Below, piece by piece: positions 1 to 8,923 of a stretch of DNA of 64,000 nt. The DNA lies in NCBI RefSeq assembly GCF_014640175.1, contig NZ_BMGL01000006.1:62001-126000 (forward strand), written 5' to 3'. A model generated the notes under the pieces. The model was given only the letters and a program-made list of their open reading frames with translations. It was not told where the DNA came from and made no database searches. The translations under genes and the position numbers were made by a program. Position 1 is the stretch's first letter. The number at the start of each line of letters is the position of its first letter. The DNA is from Psychroflexus salis (GTDB lineage: Bacteria > Bacteroidota > Bacteroidia > Flavobacteriales > Flavobacteriaceae).

Positions 1-964
1 CTATACTATCTCCTGTATTTTCAAACGCGGCACCAGGAGCCCAATCTTGCCCAGAGAAATTTTCGGAAAATGGAGCTAAAGACGTAATGCATTCCCCTTG
101 AAACGGAAGTTCTATTAAATCACCTCCTTCTGGTTGTGCTAACCACAGTCCAAATTCAGGTCCATTTTGATTTAACTCTGGATTTAAAAAACCACTTGTT
201 AATAAAGTAACCGCTTTGTTCTGCAAAACTAATTCTGAAAGAGGCAAGTCGTATATTTCTAATTCAGTTTGTGAAGAGCTTAAAACCGGTTGAATTGAAT
301 AATTATTGGTTGCAATTTGCGTGTAATCTTCAAAATTAGTGTAAGCTAAATTGGTTATAAAATTAGGAACAGGGACTGTAATTTCATCTAAATCAATATT
401 TGGTAAATCAGTTGCCCCATGATGGATTAATATATCTGTATTACCCGCAATGGCAATTGCATTTTCTCTTGCACCCTGAAAAACATCTAAAGAAAATTCG
501 ATATTCGAATTTTCTGAAGCATCAAACTGACCTGTATTTTGAACACCGTTGGCTACAATTAAATATTTATCTGTATCTACTAAATTTAATGTTGTAGTAA
601 AAAAGGCTTCGGTTGCAGTTGAACTGTTCCCAAGTGCAACCCCAATATCGACTGCTTCATTAGCAGGAATACTTAAAAAAGCGGATGCAGACCTGAAATT
701 TACATCATCTAAAAACAAACTACCATTTACATAAATATCGACTAACTCCAAATTAGGGTCTGGAGCATTATGAATAAATTGTACTTCGGTTGTTTCGTTT
801 ACAAAAAATGGTAAATAAGGGATTGTTCTCTCATTTTTAGATAACAAAATACGACCTGAACTTTCAGCATCATAAAATGATTTCGCTCCAATTGAATGAA
901 CTATTAGAAGAAATAAAAAAAGGAAAGATTTTAAGAAAAATTGATGTTGGTAATTTTTATCCAT
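1..964 (-). CDS. Exported DUF4397-domain protein, C-terminus outside the window
   Basis: The reading frame starts with ATG at 964-962 and stays open to the left edge, so about 321 residues are seen and the C-terminus is missing. The first ~27 residues form a signal peptide (a hydrophobic run ending near HSIGA). The body has the pattern of DUF4397 domains, with segments such as QFIHNAPDPNLELVDIYVNG and DILIHHGATDLPNIDLDEI that are typical of secreted beta-sandwich proteins in Bacteroidota. The last visible part (ENFSGQDWAPGAAFENTGDS) looks like the start of another extracellular beta domain. A T9SS sorting domain could follow but cannot be seen. It is probably a cell-surface or secreted protein; its substrate is unknown. 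Confidence 0.75.
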   Translation of the reverse strand, partial: MDKNYQHQFFLKSFLFLFLLIVHSIGAKSFYDAESSGRILLSKNERTIPYLPFFVNETTEVQFIHNAPDPNLELVDIYVNGSLFLDDVNFRSASAFLSIPANEAVDIGVALGNSSTATEAFFTTTLNLVDTDKYLIVANGVQNTGQFDASENSNIEFSLDVFQGARENAIAIAGNTDILIHHGATDLPNIDLDEITVPVPNFITNLAYTNFEDYTQIATNNYSIQPVLSSSQTELEIYDLPLSELVLQNKAVTLLTSGFLNPELNQNGPEFGLWLAQPEGGDLIELPFQGECITSLAPFSENFSGQDWAPGAAFENTGDSI

Positions 965-1319
965 GGTTTATGATATTTTGTCGTTTAAACAATTCTGAAA
1001 TATATTAAATTTATATGAATTGTAGTTTTTTTATTTATTAGACAACATAAAGACATAAACTCCTAATTTATTTTTATTTTTTTTTAAAACAAAAATAAAT
1101 ATCAACCATAAAAGATACTCTACATTAATTCCATTTGTACATTACAAATTATTTAATACTTTGTTGCAGAATTAACTAAATTTATCTGAAACTGTTTTGT
1201 AATATTAAAATGTTGTAACGAATAGCGATAAGAAAGAAAGGGTTTGTTAAAATTTTAAGATAATTGACAAGCTATTTTAAGATAATATTGTAATTTGCCA
1301 GAAATTTAAAATAAATATT
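965..1319. other. Intergenic region, AT-rich
   Basis: This 355-base stretch lies between two divergent genes and is very AT-rich, with poly-T/A runs around 1025-1090. No gene-like frame, tRNA or clear hairpin was seen. It must hold the promoters of both neighbours. Weak candidates for the plus-strand gene are TAATATTG at 1283-1290 and TAATTTG at 1291-1297, with TTG at 1264-1266, but the spacings are not ideal. Confidence 0.5.
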
Positions 1320-1589
1320 ATGAGAAATTCTATTTTATCAGTATCGCTTCTAGCTATGTTTTTTGTCTTTACATCGTGTTCTTCAGATGATGATTCTTCA
1401 TCGAGCAATAACAACGACTGTTTAGTATGCGAACTAGAGTTATTTGGCCAGTCTACTAGCACCGAGTATTGTGACAATGGTGATGGCACCGTAACCGTAA
1501 ACGGAGAAGGAACTGAAGACTTAGAAGGAGTTTCATTTTCTGATTTTATTTCTGCTCAAGAAGAATTTCTTGGAGCAACTTGTAATTAG
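1320..1589 (+). CDS. Small lipoprotein, function unknown
   Basis: This 89-residue protein has a lipoprotein signal peptide with lipobox FTSC, so Cys20 should be lipidated. The residues after it are Ser and Asp rich (SSDDDSSSS), like the acidic export signal that sends Bacteroidota lipoproteins to the cell surface. The mature part is short and acidic, with a CLVC pair and two more cysteines. No domain was recognised. It stands alone as a single-gene unit and is followed at once by a strong terminator. Its start fits the signal peptide exactly. It is probably an outer-surface protein of unknown role. Confidence 0.75.
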   Translation: MRNSILSVSLLAMFFVFTSCSSDDDSSSSNNNDCLVCELELFGQSTSTEYCDNGDGTVTVNGEGTEDLEGVSFSDFISAQEEFLGATCN

Positions 1590-1611
1590 GAAATTTTCGA
1601 ATTTAAAATTT

Positions 1612-1641
1612 AAAAGCTTCCAAATTTGGAAGCTTTTTTTT
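1612..1641 (+). terminator. Intrinsic terminator after the small lipoprotein gene
   Basis: A perfect palindrome, AAAGCTTCCAAATTTGGAAGCTTT, runs straight into a T-run. It lies 22 bases after the stop codon of the lipoprotein gene. Confidence 0.85.
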
Positions 1642-1752
1642 GCTAAAAAAATGGTTTTTATAGAATGTAACTAAGGGTTTTATTTAAAATAATTAATCTT
1701 TATTTTTAATTATATAGGAAAGAACAGATTTTAATAAAAATTGATAGCCATA

Positions 1753-1785
1753 TTGATTATAGTTTAATATTAATTTTTATTTTTG
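1753..1785 (+). promoter_or_regulatory. Bacteroidota-type promoter for rplS
   Basis: TATTTTTG at 1778-1785 is a perfect TAnnTTTG -7 box, with TTG at 1753-1755 as the possible -33 element (22-base spacer). The predicted start of transcription is near 1792, upstream of the rplS start at 1855. Confidence 0.6.
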
Positions 1786-1854
1786 CAAACTCAATTGAAT
1801 AACCGCTGGCGAAAATCGTGAATGTTGTTTAATGAAAACCAAATTACATATACA

Positions 1855-2232
1855 ATGGATTTAGTACAATTTGTAGAAAACGAATTTATCGAGAAAAAAG
1901 ATTTTCCTGAATTTCAGGCAGGTGACACAATCACTGCTTACTACGAAATTAAAGAAGGTCAAAAAACCAGAACACAGTTTTTTAAAGGGACTGTAATTCA
2001 GGTTAAAGGAAGTGGAGCAACTAAAACCTTCACTATTCGTAAAATGAGTGGAACTGTTGGTGTTGAGCGTATTTTCCCAATCAATTTACCTGCTCTTCAA
2101 AAAATTGAAGTTAATAAAAAAGGTAGCGTTAGAAGAGCTAGAATTTATTACTTTAGAGAATTAACTGGTAAACGAGCTAGAATTAAAGAAAAAATGACTG
2201 CTCAAACTCCTAAGGCAAAAGCCAAAAAATAA
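1855..2232 (+). CDS. rplS: 50S ribosomal protein L19
   Basis: This is ribosomal protein L19, which sits at the 30S-50S interface of the large subunit. The start at 1855 (MDLVQFVENEF) is chosen because family members begin this way. An upstream in-frame ATG at 1822 would add 11 residues unlike any L19. The 125-residue protein has the typical core: AGDTITAYYEIKEG, RTQFFKGTVIQ, FTIRKMSGTVGVERIFPINL and the conserved RRARIYYFRELTGKRARIKE. The Lys-rich tail (TPKAKAKK) fits an RNA-binding ribosomal protein. It is transcribed alone here, with its own promoter and terminator, and is not in the usual rpsP-rimM-trmD-rplS operon of many other bacteria. Confidence 0.96.
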   Translation: MDLVQFVENEFIEKKDFPEFQAGDTITAYYEIKEGQKTRTQFFKGTVIQVKGSGATKTFTIRKMSGTVGVERIFPINLPALQKIEVNKKGSVRRARIYYFRELTGKRARIKEKMTAQTPKAKAKK

Positions 2233-2235
2233 TTT

Positions 2236-2265
2236 AAAAATCCCTTACTAAAGGGATTTTTTTTT
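2236..2265 (+). terminator. Intrinsic terminator after rplS
   Basis: Arms AAAAATCCCTT (2236-2246) and AAGGGATTTTT (2251-2261) pair around a 4-base loop and lead into a T-run to 2265. Confidence 0.9.
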
Positions 2266-2332
2266 GAACTACAAATAAATTCTTACTACAGAATCAACTC
2301 TTAGTCTATTTCCATTATTAGGCCAATTTCTT

Positions 2333-2340
2333 TATATTTG
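2333..2340 (+). promoter_or_regulatory. -7 box of the icd promoter
   Basis: TATATTTG matches TAnnTTTG exactly, 49 bases before the icd start. No clear TTG was seen at the expected -33 distance. Confidence 0.5.
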
Positions 2341-2388
2341 AAGTTCTGAATATTTAACCTAACTTTTATTAAACAACATATACAAAGC

Positions 2389-4611
2389 ATGGAAATAAAA
2401 CACAATAAAATTGTTTATACCAAAACCGATGAGGCCCCAGCCTTAGCTACCTATTCTTTTTTACCAATCATTAGAAAATTCACAAATGCCGCAGAAATTG
2501 ATGTGGTTTCAAGTGATATTTCTCTTGCCGCTCGAATTCTTGCTAATTTCCCTGATTATTTAAATGAAGAACAAAAAGTTGAAGATACTTTATCTGCTTT
2601 AGGTGAATTGGCTAAAAAGCCAGAAGCTAATATTGTTAAACTTCCTAACATAAGCGCATCTATACCACAGCTTACCGCTGCCATTAACGAATTACAAGAA
2701 AAAGGATATGCAATTCCAGATTATCCAAAAGAAATAAAAACAGAAGACGACAAAGCTCTACAAAAAAGATATGCAAAAGTTCTAGGCTCAGCTGTTAACC
2801 CTGTATTAAGAGAAGGAAATTCCGACAGACGCGTAGCTGCACCTGTTAAGGAATACGCTAAAAACAATCCTCACAGTATGGGCGATTGGAGTAAAGAATC
2901 TAAAACGCATGTTGCCCATATGGAGGAAGGCGACTTCTATGGAAGTGAACAATCTGTAGTTTTAAAAAATAAAGACCAAGTTAAAATTCAATTCACGGAT
3001 CAAACTGGAAAATCAAAAATTTTAAAAGATAACTTAGATTTAGAAAAAGAAGAAGTAATCGATGCATCTACCCTAGACGTTAAAAAACTAAGAGATTTCT
3101 TAAAAAAATCGGTAGACGATGCAAAGCAGAAAAAAGTACTCTACTCCATTCATTTAAAAGCAACCATGATGAAGGTCTCTGACCCTATCATATTTGGACA
3201 TGCAGTAGAAGTGTTTTATGAAGAAATATTTGAAAAATACGCAAAGGAATTTGACGAAATTGGTGTAAATTCAAGAAATGGACTTGGAGATGTTTATGCC
3301 AAATTAGATCAACTACCACAAGCAAAAGCAAAGGAAATTGAAGAAGCTATTATGCAACTGTATCAAGAAAAACCAGATATGGCTATGGTAGATTCAGACA
3401 AAGGCATTACTAATCTTCACGTTCCAAGTAATATAATTATTGATGCTTCTATGCCAGCTGCAATTCGTACATCAGGTAAAATGTGGAATTGGGATGGACA
3501 ACTGCAAGATATGAAAGCAATAATTCCCGATCGTAGCTACGCAAAAATGTATCAGGAAATAATTACATTTTGTAAAGAAAACGGCGCATTCGACCCAACA
3601 ACTATGGGGAATGTAGCTAACGTTGGATTAATGGCAAAAAAGGCAGAAGAATACGGCTCTCACGACAAAACTTTTGAAATGGAAGCTGATGGAAAAGTAG
3701 AAGTTATTGGAAGTGAAGGTACGGTTTTAATGCAACACCATGTTCAAAAAGGAGATATATGGAGAATGTGTCAAACCAAAGATTTGCCTATTAAAGATTG
3801 GGTTAAACTAGGAGTAAGTAGAGCAAAAGCAACCACTAACCCAGCTATATTTTGGTTAGACGAAAATCGAGCTCACGATAGAAACTTAATCGAAAAAGTA
3901 AATACTTACCTAAAAAACCATGATTTAAAGGACTTAGAAATCAAAATCATGAATCCTGTTGATGCCATGCAATACACTTGCAAACGCGTAAAAGATGGAA
4001 AAGATACTATATCTGTAACTGGAAATGTGTTACGTGATTACCTAACTGACCTTTTTCCTATTTTAGAATTAGGAACCAGCGCAAAAATGCTTTCAATTGT
4101 TCCACTATTAGCGGGAGGCGGCTTATACGAGACTGGAGCTGGCGGATCTGCACCAAAACACGTACAACAATTTTTAGAAGAAGGTCACTTACGTTGGGAC
4201 TCGCTTGGTGAATTTTTAGCCTTGGCAGTTTCAATTGAAGATATTGCCGATAAAGATGAAAATAAAAAGGCAGCCGTAATTGCTAATGGGCTTAATAAAG
4301 CAAATTCAAAATATTTAAGCAACAACAATTCTCCTTCTAGAAAAGTAAATGAATTAGATAATCGTGGTACGCACTTTTACATAGCTTTATATTGGGCAGA
4401 AGCACTAGCTGAACAAAATGAAGATTCGGACTTAAAGCAACAATTTGCAGAAGTAGCTGAACAATTATCGGAAAAGAAAAATCTAATATTAAACGAATTG
4501 TTAGAAGCGCAAGGAAAAGAAGTTAACATAAATGGGTACTATTTTCCTGATGAAAATTTAGTAAAAACTAAAATGAGACCAAGCCAAAGCTTGAACAAAA
4601 TTATAGATTAA
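2389..4611 (+). CDS. icd: NADP-dependent isocitrate dehydrogenase, monomeric type
   Basis: The enzyme oxidises isocitrate to 2-oxoglutarate and CO2 with NADP+ in the TCA cycle. At 740 residues it matches the large monomeric IDH family, not the ~400-residue dimeric type. Family segments seen include [90 protein letters not shown] and the C-terminal [19 protein letters not shown]. It is a single-gene unit with its own promoter and terminator. The start is the first ATG after the promoter and fits the family N-terminus. Nothing odd was seen. Confidence 0.96.
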   Translation: MEIKHNKIVYTKTDEAPALATYSFLPIIRKFTNAAEIDVVSSDISLAARILANFPDYLNEEQKVEDTLSALGELAKKPEANIVKLPNISASIPQLTAAINELQEKGYAIPDYPKEIKTEDDKALQKRYAKVLGSAVNPVLREGNSDRRVAAPVKEYAKNNPHSMGDWSKESKTHVAHMEEGDFYGSEQSVVLKNKDQVKIQFTDQTGKSKILKDNLDLEKEEVIDASTLDVKKLRDFLKKSVDDAKQKKVLYSIHLKATMMKVSDPIIFGHAVEVFYEEIFEKYAKEFDEIGVNSRNGLGDVYAKLDQLPQAKAKEIEEAIMQLYQEKPDMAMVDSDKGITNLHVPSNIIIDASMPAAIRTSGKMWNWDGQLQDMKAIIPDRSYAKMYQEIITFCKENGAFDPTTMGNVANVGLMAKKAEEYGSHDKTFEMEADGKVEVIGSEGTVLMQHHVQKGDIWRMCQTKDLPIKDWVKLGVSRAKATTNPAIFWLDENRAHDRNLIEKVNTYLKNHDLKDLEIKIMNPVDAMQYTCKRVKDGKDTISVTGNVLRDYLTDLFPILELGTSAKMLSIVPLLAGGGLYETGAGGSAPKHVQQFLEEGHLRWDSLGEFLALAVSIEDIADKDENKKAAVIANGLNKANSKYLSNNNSPSRKVNELDNRGTHFYIALYWAEALAEQNEDSDLKQQFAEVAEQLSEKKNLILNELLEAQGKEVNINGYYFPDENLVKTKMRPSQSLNKIID

Positions 4612-4638
4612 TAATTAAAATAATTAAGATTATATCTT

Positions 4639-4669
4639 AGCTGCTTCTAAATTAGAAGCAGCTTTTTTT
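4639..4669 (+). terminator. Intrinsic terminator after icd
   Basis: AGCTGCTTCT (4639-4648) and AGAAGCAGCT (4654-4663) form a perfect 10-bp stem with a 5-base loop, followed by T7. Confidence 0.92.
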
Positions 4670-4695
4670 GTCGCATTTCGCAATTCATTATTTTG

Positions 4696-4703
4696 TATTT
4701 TTG
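4696..4703 (+). promoter_or_regulatory. -7 box directly before the 4708 start codon
   Basis: TATTTTTG matches TAnnTTTG. Transcription would begin only about 7 bases later, at or just after the ATG at 4708. The transcript would then be leaderless or nearly so, unless a second promoter is used. Confidence 0.5.
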
Positions 4704-4707
4704 CTAT

Positions 4708-5640
4708 ATGAAAAAGAATGTACAATTTACTCTGTTAAAATTACTTATGCTTGTATGTGCATTAATTTTGAATTTTTGCTTCATTTCTTGTAACCAAAAC
4801 AAAGTAAAAGCCGAAAACTCAAACAATTTTGAATCAGATAATGTTTCTATCTCTAAAGATTTAAAAGACTATTGGTTTAGTGGTAAAGCCGAGATAACAT
4901 CGTATGAACTTTCGCAAAATCGCTATGACGAAAATCATACTGGTAAGGCTGTTTTAATTTACGTAACTGAAGATTTTGACCATGAAAAACTTGTAAAAAC
5001 TGATACTAAAAAAAATGAAGATTATCCAGTTTTAAAACTCAATTCTACTAAAGATTTTACCACAGGAATTTACCCTTACCACATTATGCAGAGTGCTTTT
5101 TTGCCCATCGAAAAAAATAATAGAGCTGTAAAAATAACTAGCAGTATTCAAGAATGGTGTGGACAAAGCTATATGCAACTCGAACAGAAAAATGGACAAC
5201 AAATTATACAGGTTAACTCTTATTTTCAACAAATTGGAAACTTCAGCAAAAACTTAGAAAATTTCCCAACCGAAAATGCGCTTTGGCTTCAACTTAGACT
5301 ATTCCCAGAACAAATTGACACCACAATTACTTCAATGATTCCTAGTTTTGAATTTCTGAGACTGCAAAATCAAGACATAAAAGCCTATCGAGTTCATATT
5401 AGCCAATTCAAAACCAATCAACTATTAAAAACACAAGTGTATTATCCCGAGTTAGAAAGACAATTAGTAATTAGTCAACAAACAACACCCCCTTTTCAAA
5501 TTGAAGCTTGGAAAGAAAAAATTACAAGAAACGATACCAATTTTATAACTACAGCAAGTAAACTCAGTCTTCTTAAAATTGATTATTGGAACAAAAACAC
5601 CAATCAATTTTCATTTTTAAGAGACACATTAAAGTTATAA
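4708..5640 (+). CDS. Conserved flavobacterial lipoprotein
   Basis: The protein has about 310 residues and a lipoprotein signal peptide with lipobox FISC (Cys about residue 29 when ATG 4708 is used). The ATG at 4693 would add five residues before the signal peptide and overlap the promoter, so 4708 is preferred. The mature part carries family-like segments YWFSGKAEITSYELSQNRY, GKAVLIYVTEDF, PVLKLNSTKDFTTGIYPYHIMQS and SSIQEWCGQSYMQLE. From memory, this lipoprotein family is common in Flavobacteriia and is sometimes mislabelled as septum-formation inhibitor Maf, which it does not resemble. It is followed after 2 bases by the MscS-type gene, so the two are probably cotranscribed. Function unknown. 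Confidence 0.75.
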   Translation: MKKNVQFTLLKLLMLVCALILNFCFISCNQNKVKAENSNNFESDNVSISKDLKDYWFSGKAEITSYELSQNRYDENHTGKAVLIYVTEDFDHEKLVKTDTKKNEDYPVLKLNSTKDFTTGIYPYHIMQSAFLPIEKNNRAVKITSSIQEWCGQSYMQLEQKNGQQIIQVNSYFQQIGNFSKNLENFPTENALWLQLRLFPEQIDTTITSMIPSFEFLRLQNQDIKAYRVHISQFKTNQLLKTQVYYPELERQLVISQQTTPPFQIEAWKEKITRNDTNFITTASKLSLLKIDYWNKNTNQFSFLRDTLKL

Positions 5641-5642
5641 GT

Positions 5643-6176
5643 ATGTTTAAAAATATAATATCTGAACGTTTAGATGAAGCCATAATAAGTGTACTTTTAA
5701 TATTTATACTTATTATATGGCGATTTACACTTAAAAAGTCGGCTAATCGAATTGCGCGTATTGGCGATTTTAATATTGGCCGAACAAAACTAATGTTTAA
5801 ATACATTAATTTTTTAGTTTCCTTTGTTATGATTTTCGCGCTTTTATTTACTTGGGGAATAAAAGCAGAAGATTTAGCTTGGATTTTTTCTTCAGTTTTT
5901 GCTGTAATTGGAATTGGCTTATTCGCTATTTGGTCAATTTTAAGTAACGTAACTTCTGGAGTAATCATGTTTTTTTCCTGTCCGTTTAAAATAGGAGATT
6001 ACATTAAAATACATGACAAAGATACTCCTATTGAAGCCCGAATAGAAGATATTAAAGCTTTCCAAATGCACTTAAGAACAGATGATGGTGAGCTCATTGT
6101 ATATCCAAATAATTTAATTTTGCAAAAACCTATTTCTTTACTTAAAAAGAGTAGTACATACAACAACACTAACTAA
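5643..6176 (+). CDS. Small MscS-family mechanosensitive channel
   Basis: The 177-residue protein has three hydrophobic segments (about residues 10-27, 52-70, 80-105) followed by the MscS beta-domain signature: SNVTSGVIMFFSCPFKIGDYI, then EARIEDIKAFQMHLRTDDGELIVYPNNLIL. The third helix and beta domain form the pore and vestibule in MscS. The start at 5643 is chosen because it follows the upstream stop by 2 bases and begins right before the first helix; a longer frame from 5586 lies inside the lipoprotein gene. It is shorter than E. coli MscS (286 residues) and lacks most of the C-terminal alpha/beta domain. It probably releases solutes on hypo-osmotic shock. Confidence 0.85.
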   Translation: MFKNIISERLDEAIISVLLIFILIIWRFTLKKSANRIARIGDFNIGRTKLMFKYINFLVSFVMIFALLFTWGIKAEDLAWIFSSVFAVIGIGLFAIWSILSNVTSGVIMFFSCPFKIGDYIKIHDKDTPIEARIEDIKAFQMHLRTDDGELIVYPNNLILQKPISLLKKSSTYNNTN

Positions 6177-6218
6177 CATAAAGCTTGTTAAAGCTTCAAT
6201 TATAAAATTGAATTATAT

Positions 6219-6226
6219 TATATTTG
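6219..6226 (+). promoter_or_regulatory. -7 box before the 6231-8072 operon
   Basis: TATATTTG matches TAnnTTTG 4 bases before the ATG at 6231. As at 4708, the leader would be extremely short. No good -33 TTG was seen. Confidence 0.45.
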
Positions 6227-6230
6227 CATT

Positions 6231-6440
6231 ATGAAATTACTACTGATCACCATAGCCTTGTTAGGAATTGCATTTGCAGGTATTGCAATAAAAATCTGGG
6301 GTAAAAAAGACGGGAAATTTGCTGGAACTTGTGCAAGCCAAAGTCCATATTTAAATAAAAATGGACAATCTTGTAGTTTTTGCGGAAAAATGCCAGAAGA
6401 GCAAGATTGCCAAAAAGACCAAGTGAACAAAACAGCATAA
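6231..6440 (+). CDS. Small cysteine-containing membrane or exported protein
   Basis: This 69-residue protein has one N-terminal hydrophobic segment (residues 1-22), then a short polar tail. The tail has four cysteines in CASQ, CSFCGKMPEEQDC and looks able to bind metal or form disulfides. Similar short proteins labelled 'membrane or secreted protein' are frequent in Flavobacteriia. Its stop codon directly abuts the ATG of the glycosyltransferase gene, so the two are translationally linked in one operon. Function unknown. Confidence 0.65.
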   Translation: MKLLLITIALLGIAFAGIAIKIWGKKDGKFAGTCASQSPYLNKNGQSCSFCGKMPEEQDCQKDQVNKTA

Positions 6441-7535
6441 ATGTATGTTTTTGCTGTTTTTGAAAACCTATTTTTTTTGGCAGCTCTGCTATACATTTTT
6501 TACTTAATTAGTTTCCTTAAGTTACTCTTTTTAAAAAAAAATATTTCCTATAATAGTTCTCAGACTTTTATTAGCGTATTAATTTGTGCTAAAAATGAAG
6601 CTAAGAATCTTCAAAATAATTTAGCCTTTATTTTAGATCAAGATTATCCAAATTTCGAAGTAATAGTCGTTAATGATAAATCTACAGATCACACAGAAGC
6701 CGTTTTGCGTCAGTTTCAACAAAACAACAGCAAACTTAGATGTTTTTCTAGTACTGGTAACAGTTCTAAAAAAACAGCATTACAACTAGCTAAAACCAAT
6801 GCACAAGGAAATATTTTTGTGTTAACCGATGCCGATTGTTATATTCCATCGGCTAACTGGCTAAAATTAATTACCCAACCAATAAACGATACAGAACAAG
6901 TAGTTTTGGGTTATGCTCCTAATTTTAAAAAAAATACGTTTTTAAATGCACTGCAGAACTACGAAACCTTGACAACAGCTTTACAATATCTAAGCGCTGC
7001 ACTTTATAATTCGCCTTACATGGCTGTAGGACGAAATTTAGCGTATACTAAAACAATTAGCCAAGAAATTAATTTATCTAACAAAGAAAATAAACTCCTA
7101 TCTGGAGATGATGATTTATGGTTGCAACATGCTGCTAAAAAAAGTAAAATTAAGATTCAAATTAAACCCGATAGCTTTGCGTATAGCCATGCTGAAGATT
7201 CCTTATTAAAATGGTGGAATCAAAAAAGAAGACATATTACCACAGCAAATTATTACAGATTAAAAGATAAAATTATACTTGCATCTATATTTATAACTAA
7301 ATTTTATTTTTGGGCGTTTACGGTGGGCATGTTGTTTTTTACAACATCAACCAATTCAAAAATAGCTTTGTTGTGCGTTTTAACTTGTATGTTACTAATA
7401 TACAACAAAGCTTCAACTAAGTTTAAAAGTGGGAATTTATGGCTTATTAGTCCGATATTAGATTTCAGTTTAATTTGTTTTCAAATTAGCTTATTTATAT
7501 CGAATTTAGTTTCTCCAATAAAAAAATGGAAATAA
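6441..7535 (+). CDS. Membrane glycosyltransferase, family 2
   Basis: The protein has 364 residues: an N-terminal membrane helix (about 5-30), a GT-A fold catalytic domain, and two to three membrane helices near the C-terminus (about 280-360). Family 2 marks are SVLICAKNEAKNLQNNL, DYPNFEVIVVNDKSTDHT, the metal-binding LTDADCYIP, and SGDDDLWLQHA followed by QKRRH (the ED/Q..RW region). It probably transfers a sugar to a lipid or surface glycan at the inner membrane. It lies between the small membrane protein and the sigma factor with no spacer on either side. Acceptor unknown. Confidence 0.85.
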   Translation: MYVFAVFENLFFLAALLYIFYLISFLKLLFLKKNISYNSSQTFISVLICAKNEAKNLQNNLAFILDQDYPNFEVIVVNDKSTDHTEAVLRQFQQNNSKLRCFSSTGNSSKKTALQLAKTNAQGNIFVLTDADCYIPSANWLKLITQPINDTEQVVLGYAPNFKKNTFLNALQNYETLTTALQYLSAALYNSPYMAVGRNLAYTKTISQEINLSNKENKLLSGDDDLWLQHAAKKSKIKIQIKPDSFAYSHAEDSLLKWWNQKRRHITTANYYRLKDKIILASIFITKFYFWAFTVGMLFFTTSTNSKIALLCVLTCMLLIYNKASTKFKSGNLWLISPILDFSLICFQISLFISNLVSPIKKWK

Positions 7536-8072
7536 ATGACCGAAAATGAAATGAAACATATTCAATTAGCCCAAGAGCGAAATCAAATTGGTTTTAATTT
7601 TTTGGTGAAATACCATTGGAATTATGTGTATCATTTTATTTTTAAAAGAACTAAAAATGCCTATTTAACTGAAGAAGTCTGCATACAAAGTTTTGCAAAA
7701 GCTTTTGATAAAATCGATTTGTTTAATCCTGAATTTGAATTTAAAACATGGTTAGTTCAAATTGCTAAAAATCTTTTGATAGATGAGTACCGTAAAAAAA
7801 GTATTGAAACCCAGGAATTAAATAAAAACAGCTTACAAATTATTGAAGAATCTTCGATTGAAGATGCTCAAATTATGGAAACAAATAAGGAAAATATTGC
7901 GAGAGAACTCCGCAAACTACAAGGTGATTATCAATTAGTTTTACAAAAATATTATTTTGAGTCTATGAGTTTCAAAGAAATATCCGAAGAACTTAATATT
8001 CCGATTAATAATTTAAAAGTAAAAGCCTACAGAGCAAAACAAAAGCTTCAAAAATTACTTAAGGAAAAATAA
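7536..8072 (+). CDS. RNA polymerase sigma factor, ECF-like sigma-70 family
   Basis: The 178-residue protein has the two-domain ECF layout. Region 2 is at about 20-90 (FEFKTWLVQIAKNLLIDEYRKK) and region 4 HTH at about 120-175 (ESMSFKEISEELNIPINNLK, VKAYRAKQKLQKLL). No anti-sigma gene is next to it: the next gene is convergent on the other strand after 3 bases. Its start follows the glycosyltransferase stop codon directly, so it is made together with that gene and may control genes elsewhere. Confidence 0.88.
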   Translation: MTENEMKHIQLAQERNQIGFNFLVKYHWNYVYHFIFKRTKNAYLTEEVCIQSFAKAFDKIDLFNPEFEFKTWLVQIAKNLLIDEYRKKSIETQELNKNSLQIIEESSIEDAQIMETNKENIARELRKLQGDYQLVLQKYYFESMSFKEISEELNIPINNLKVKAYRAKQKLQKLLKEK

Positions 8073-8075
8073 AAA

Positions 8076-8873
8076 TTAGGTTTTTATTAATTTTTTAGTG
8101 ATTTCTTGCGAATTCGTTTTCAGTTTAACAAAATAAAAACCCGCATTAAAGTTGAAGTCTTTTAACTGGTATTTACCAGAGTTAGACAACTGAACTCTTT
8201 TTTTTAATATGAGTTTTCCAACTTGATTATATATGAGTATACTTACTTCTTGATTTGCAAAACAAGCTGATTGAATAATAAAAGAATCTTGTTTTACTGG
8301 ATTGGGAGAAATTGAAAATTCTGGCTTATTGAAACCAATAGTGCTTAAAGGTTCGTCTTCAAATAACAACTGAAAACGACCATAAAATGTGCTAGCGTTT
8401 ATAGATGGATTAATGGTAAAAGCATAGGTTGCATTATTTTCGTCTATAACAATTTGATCGTTAAGGTAATTATCCTTCAATTTTAATATTTTATCATCAA
8501 AATTATCATTTTGAAATTTAAACACATAAGCTGAATTGCTGAACTGACCGATATAAAGGTTTAATATTTCCCCATCGGTTGGCTGTTCTCGATTTTCAAT
8601 AGTTAAAAAAGTGCCTCCGTGTAATCTTGCTAAATTTTCATCTATATTATTAATTTTAGGAGCATCACGATCATCAATACCATTAAAACCATCGTTTGTA
8701 AACTCAATTCGTATAGCGTCAGAAGATGTACTAGCAGCATCATAGGATGCTTGAGTGTAAATTTGCATTCGTAAAATACGCTCATTTTGATCTTCCTGAG
8801 CAAGCAATAATGCTGGTATACATAAAAACAACCAAGTGATTAGCGAATTTAATATGTTTCTTATAGCATGCAT
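8076..8873 (-). CDS. Secreted protein with T9SS type A sorting domain
   Basis: The 265-residue protein has a signal peptide (residues 1-25, ending LLLAQ) and a type IX secretion C-terminal sorting domain of about 80 residues. That domain begins FSISPNPVKQDSF and continues with VSILIYNQVGKLIL, NAGFYFVKL and a Lys-rich end (ITKKLIKT). The middle part (about 30-180) is beta-rich, with repeated references to DDRDAPKI and ENREQPTDGE, and was not assigned to a family. It would be exported across the outer membrane and anchored or released. It lies downstream of the copper ATPase gene with a 50-base gap. Confidence 0.85.
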   Translation of the reverse strand: MHAIRNILNSLITWLFLCIPALLLAQEDQNERILRMQIYTQASYDAASTSSDAIRIEFTNDGFNGIDDRDAPKINNIDENLARLHGGTFLTIENREQPTDGEILNLYIGQFSNSAYVFKFQNDNFDDKILKLKDNYLNDQIVIDENNATYAFTINPSINASTFYGRFQLLFEDEPLSTIGFNKPEFSISPNPVKQDSFIIQSACFANQEVSILIYNQVGKLILKKRVQLSNSGKYQLKDFNFNAGFYFVKLKTNSQEITKKLIKT

Positions 8874-8923
8874 TTACCAAATATAGGTAAATTAAACATG
8901 AATTTTATACAAATTACTTAAAA

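Noticed and set aside
4708-5640. Septum-formation inhibitor Maf
   Set aside because: The protein is a 310-residue lipoprotein without the Maf nucleotide pyrophosphatase motifs.
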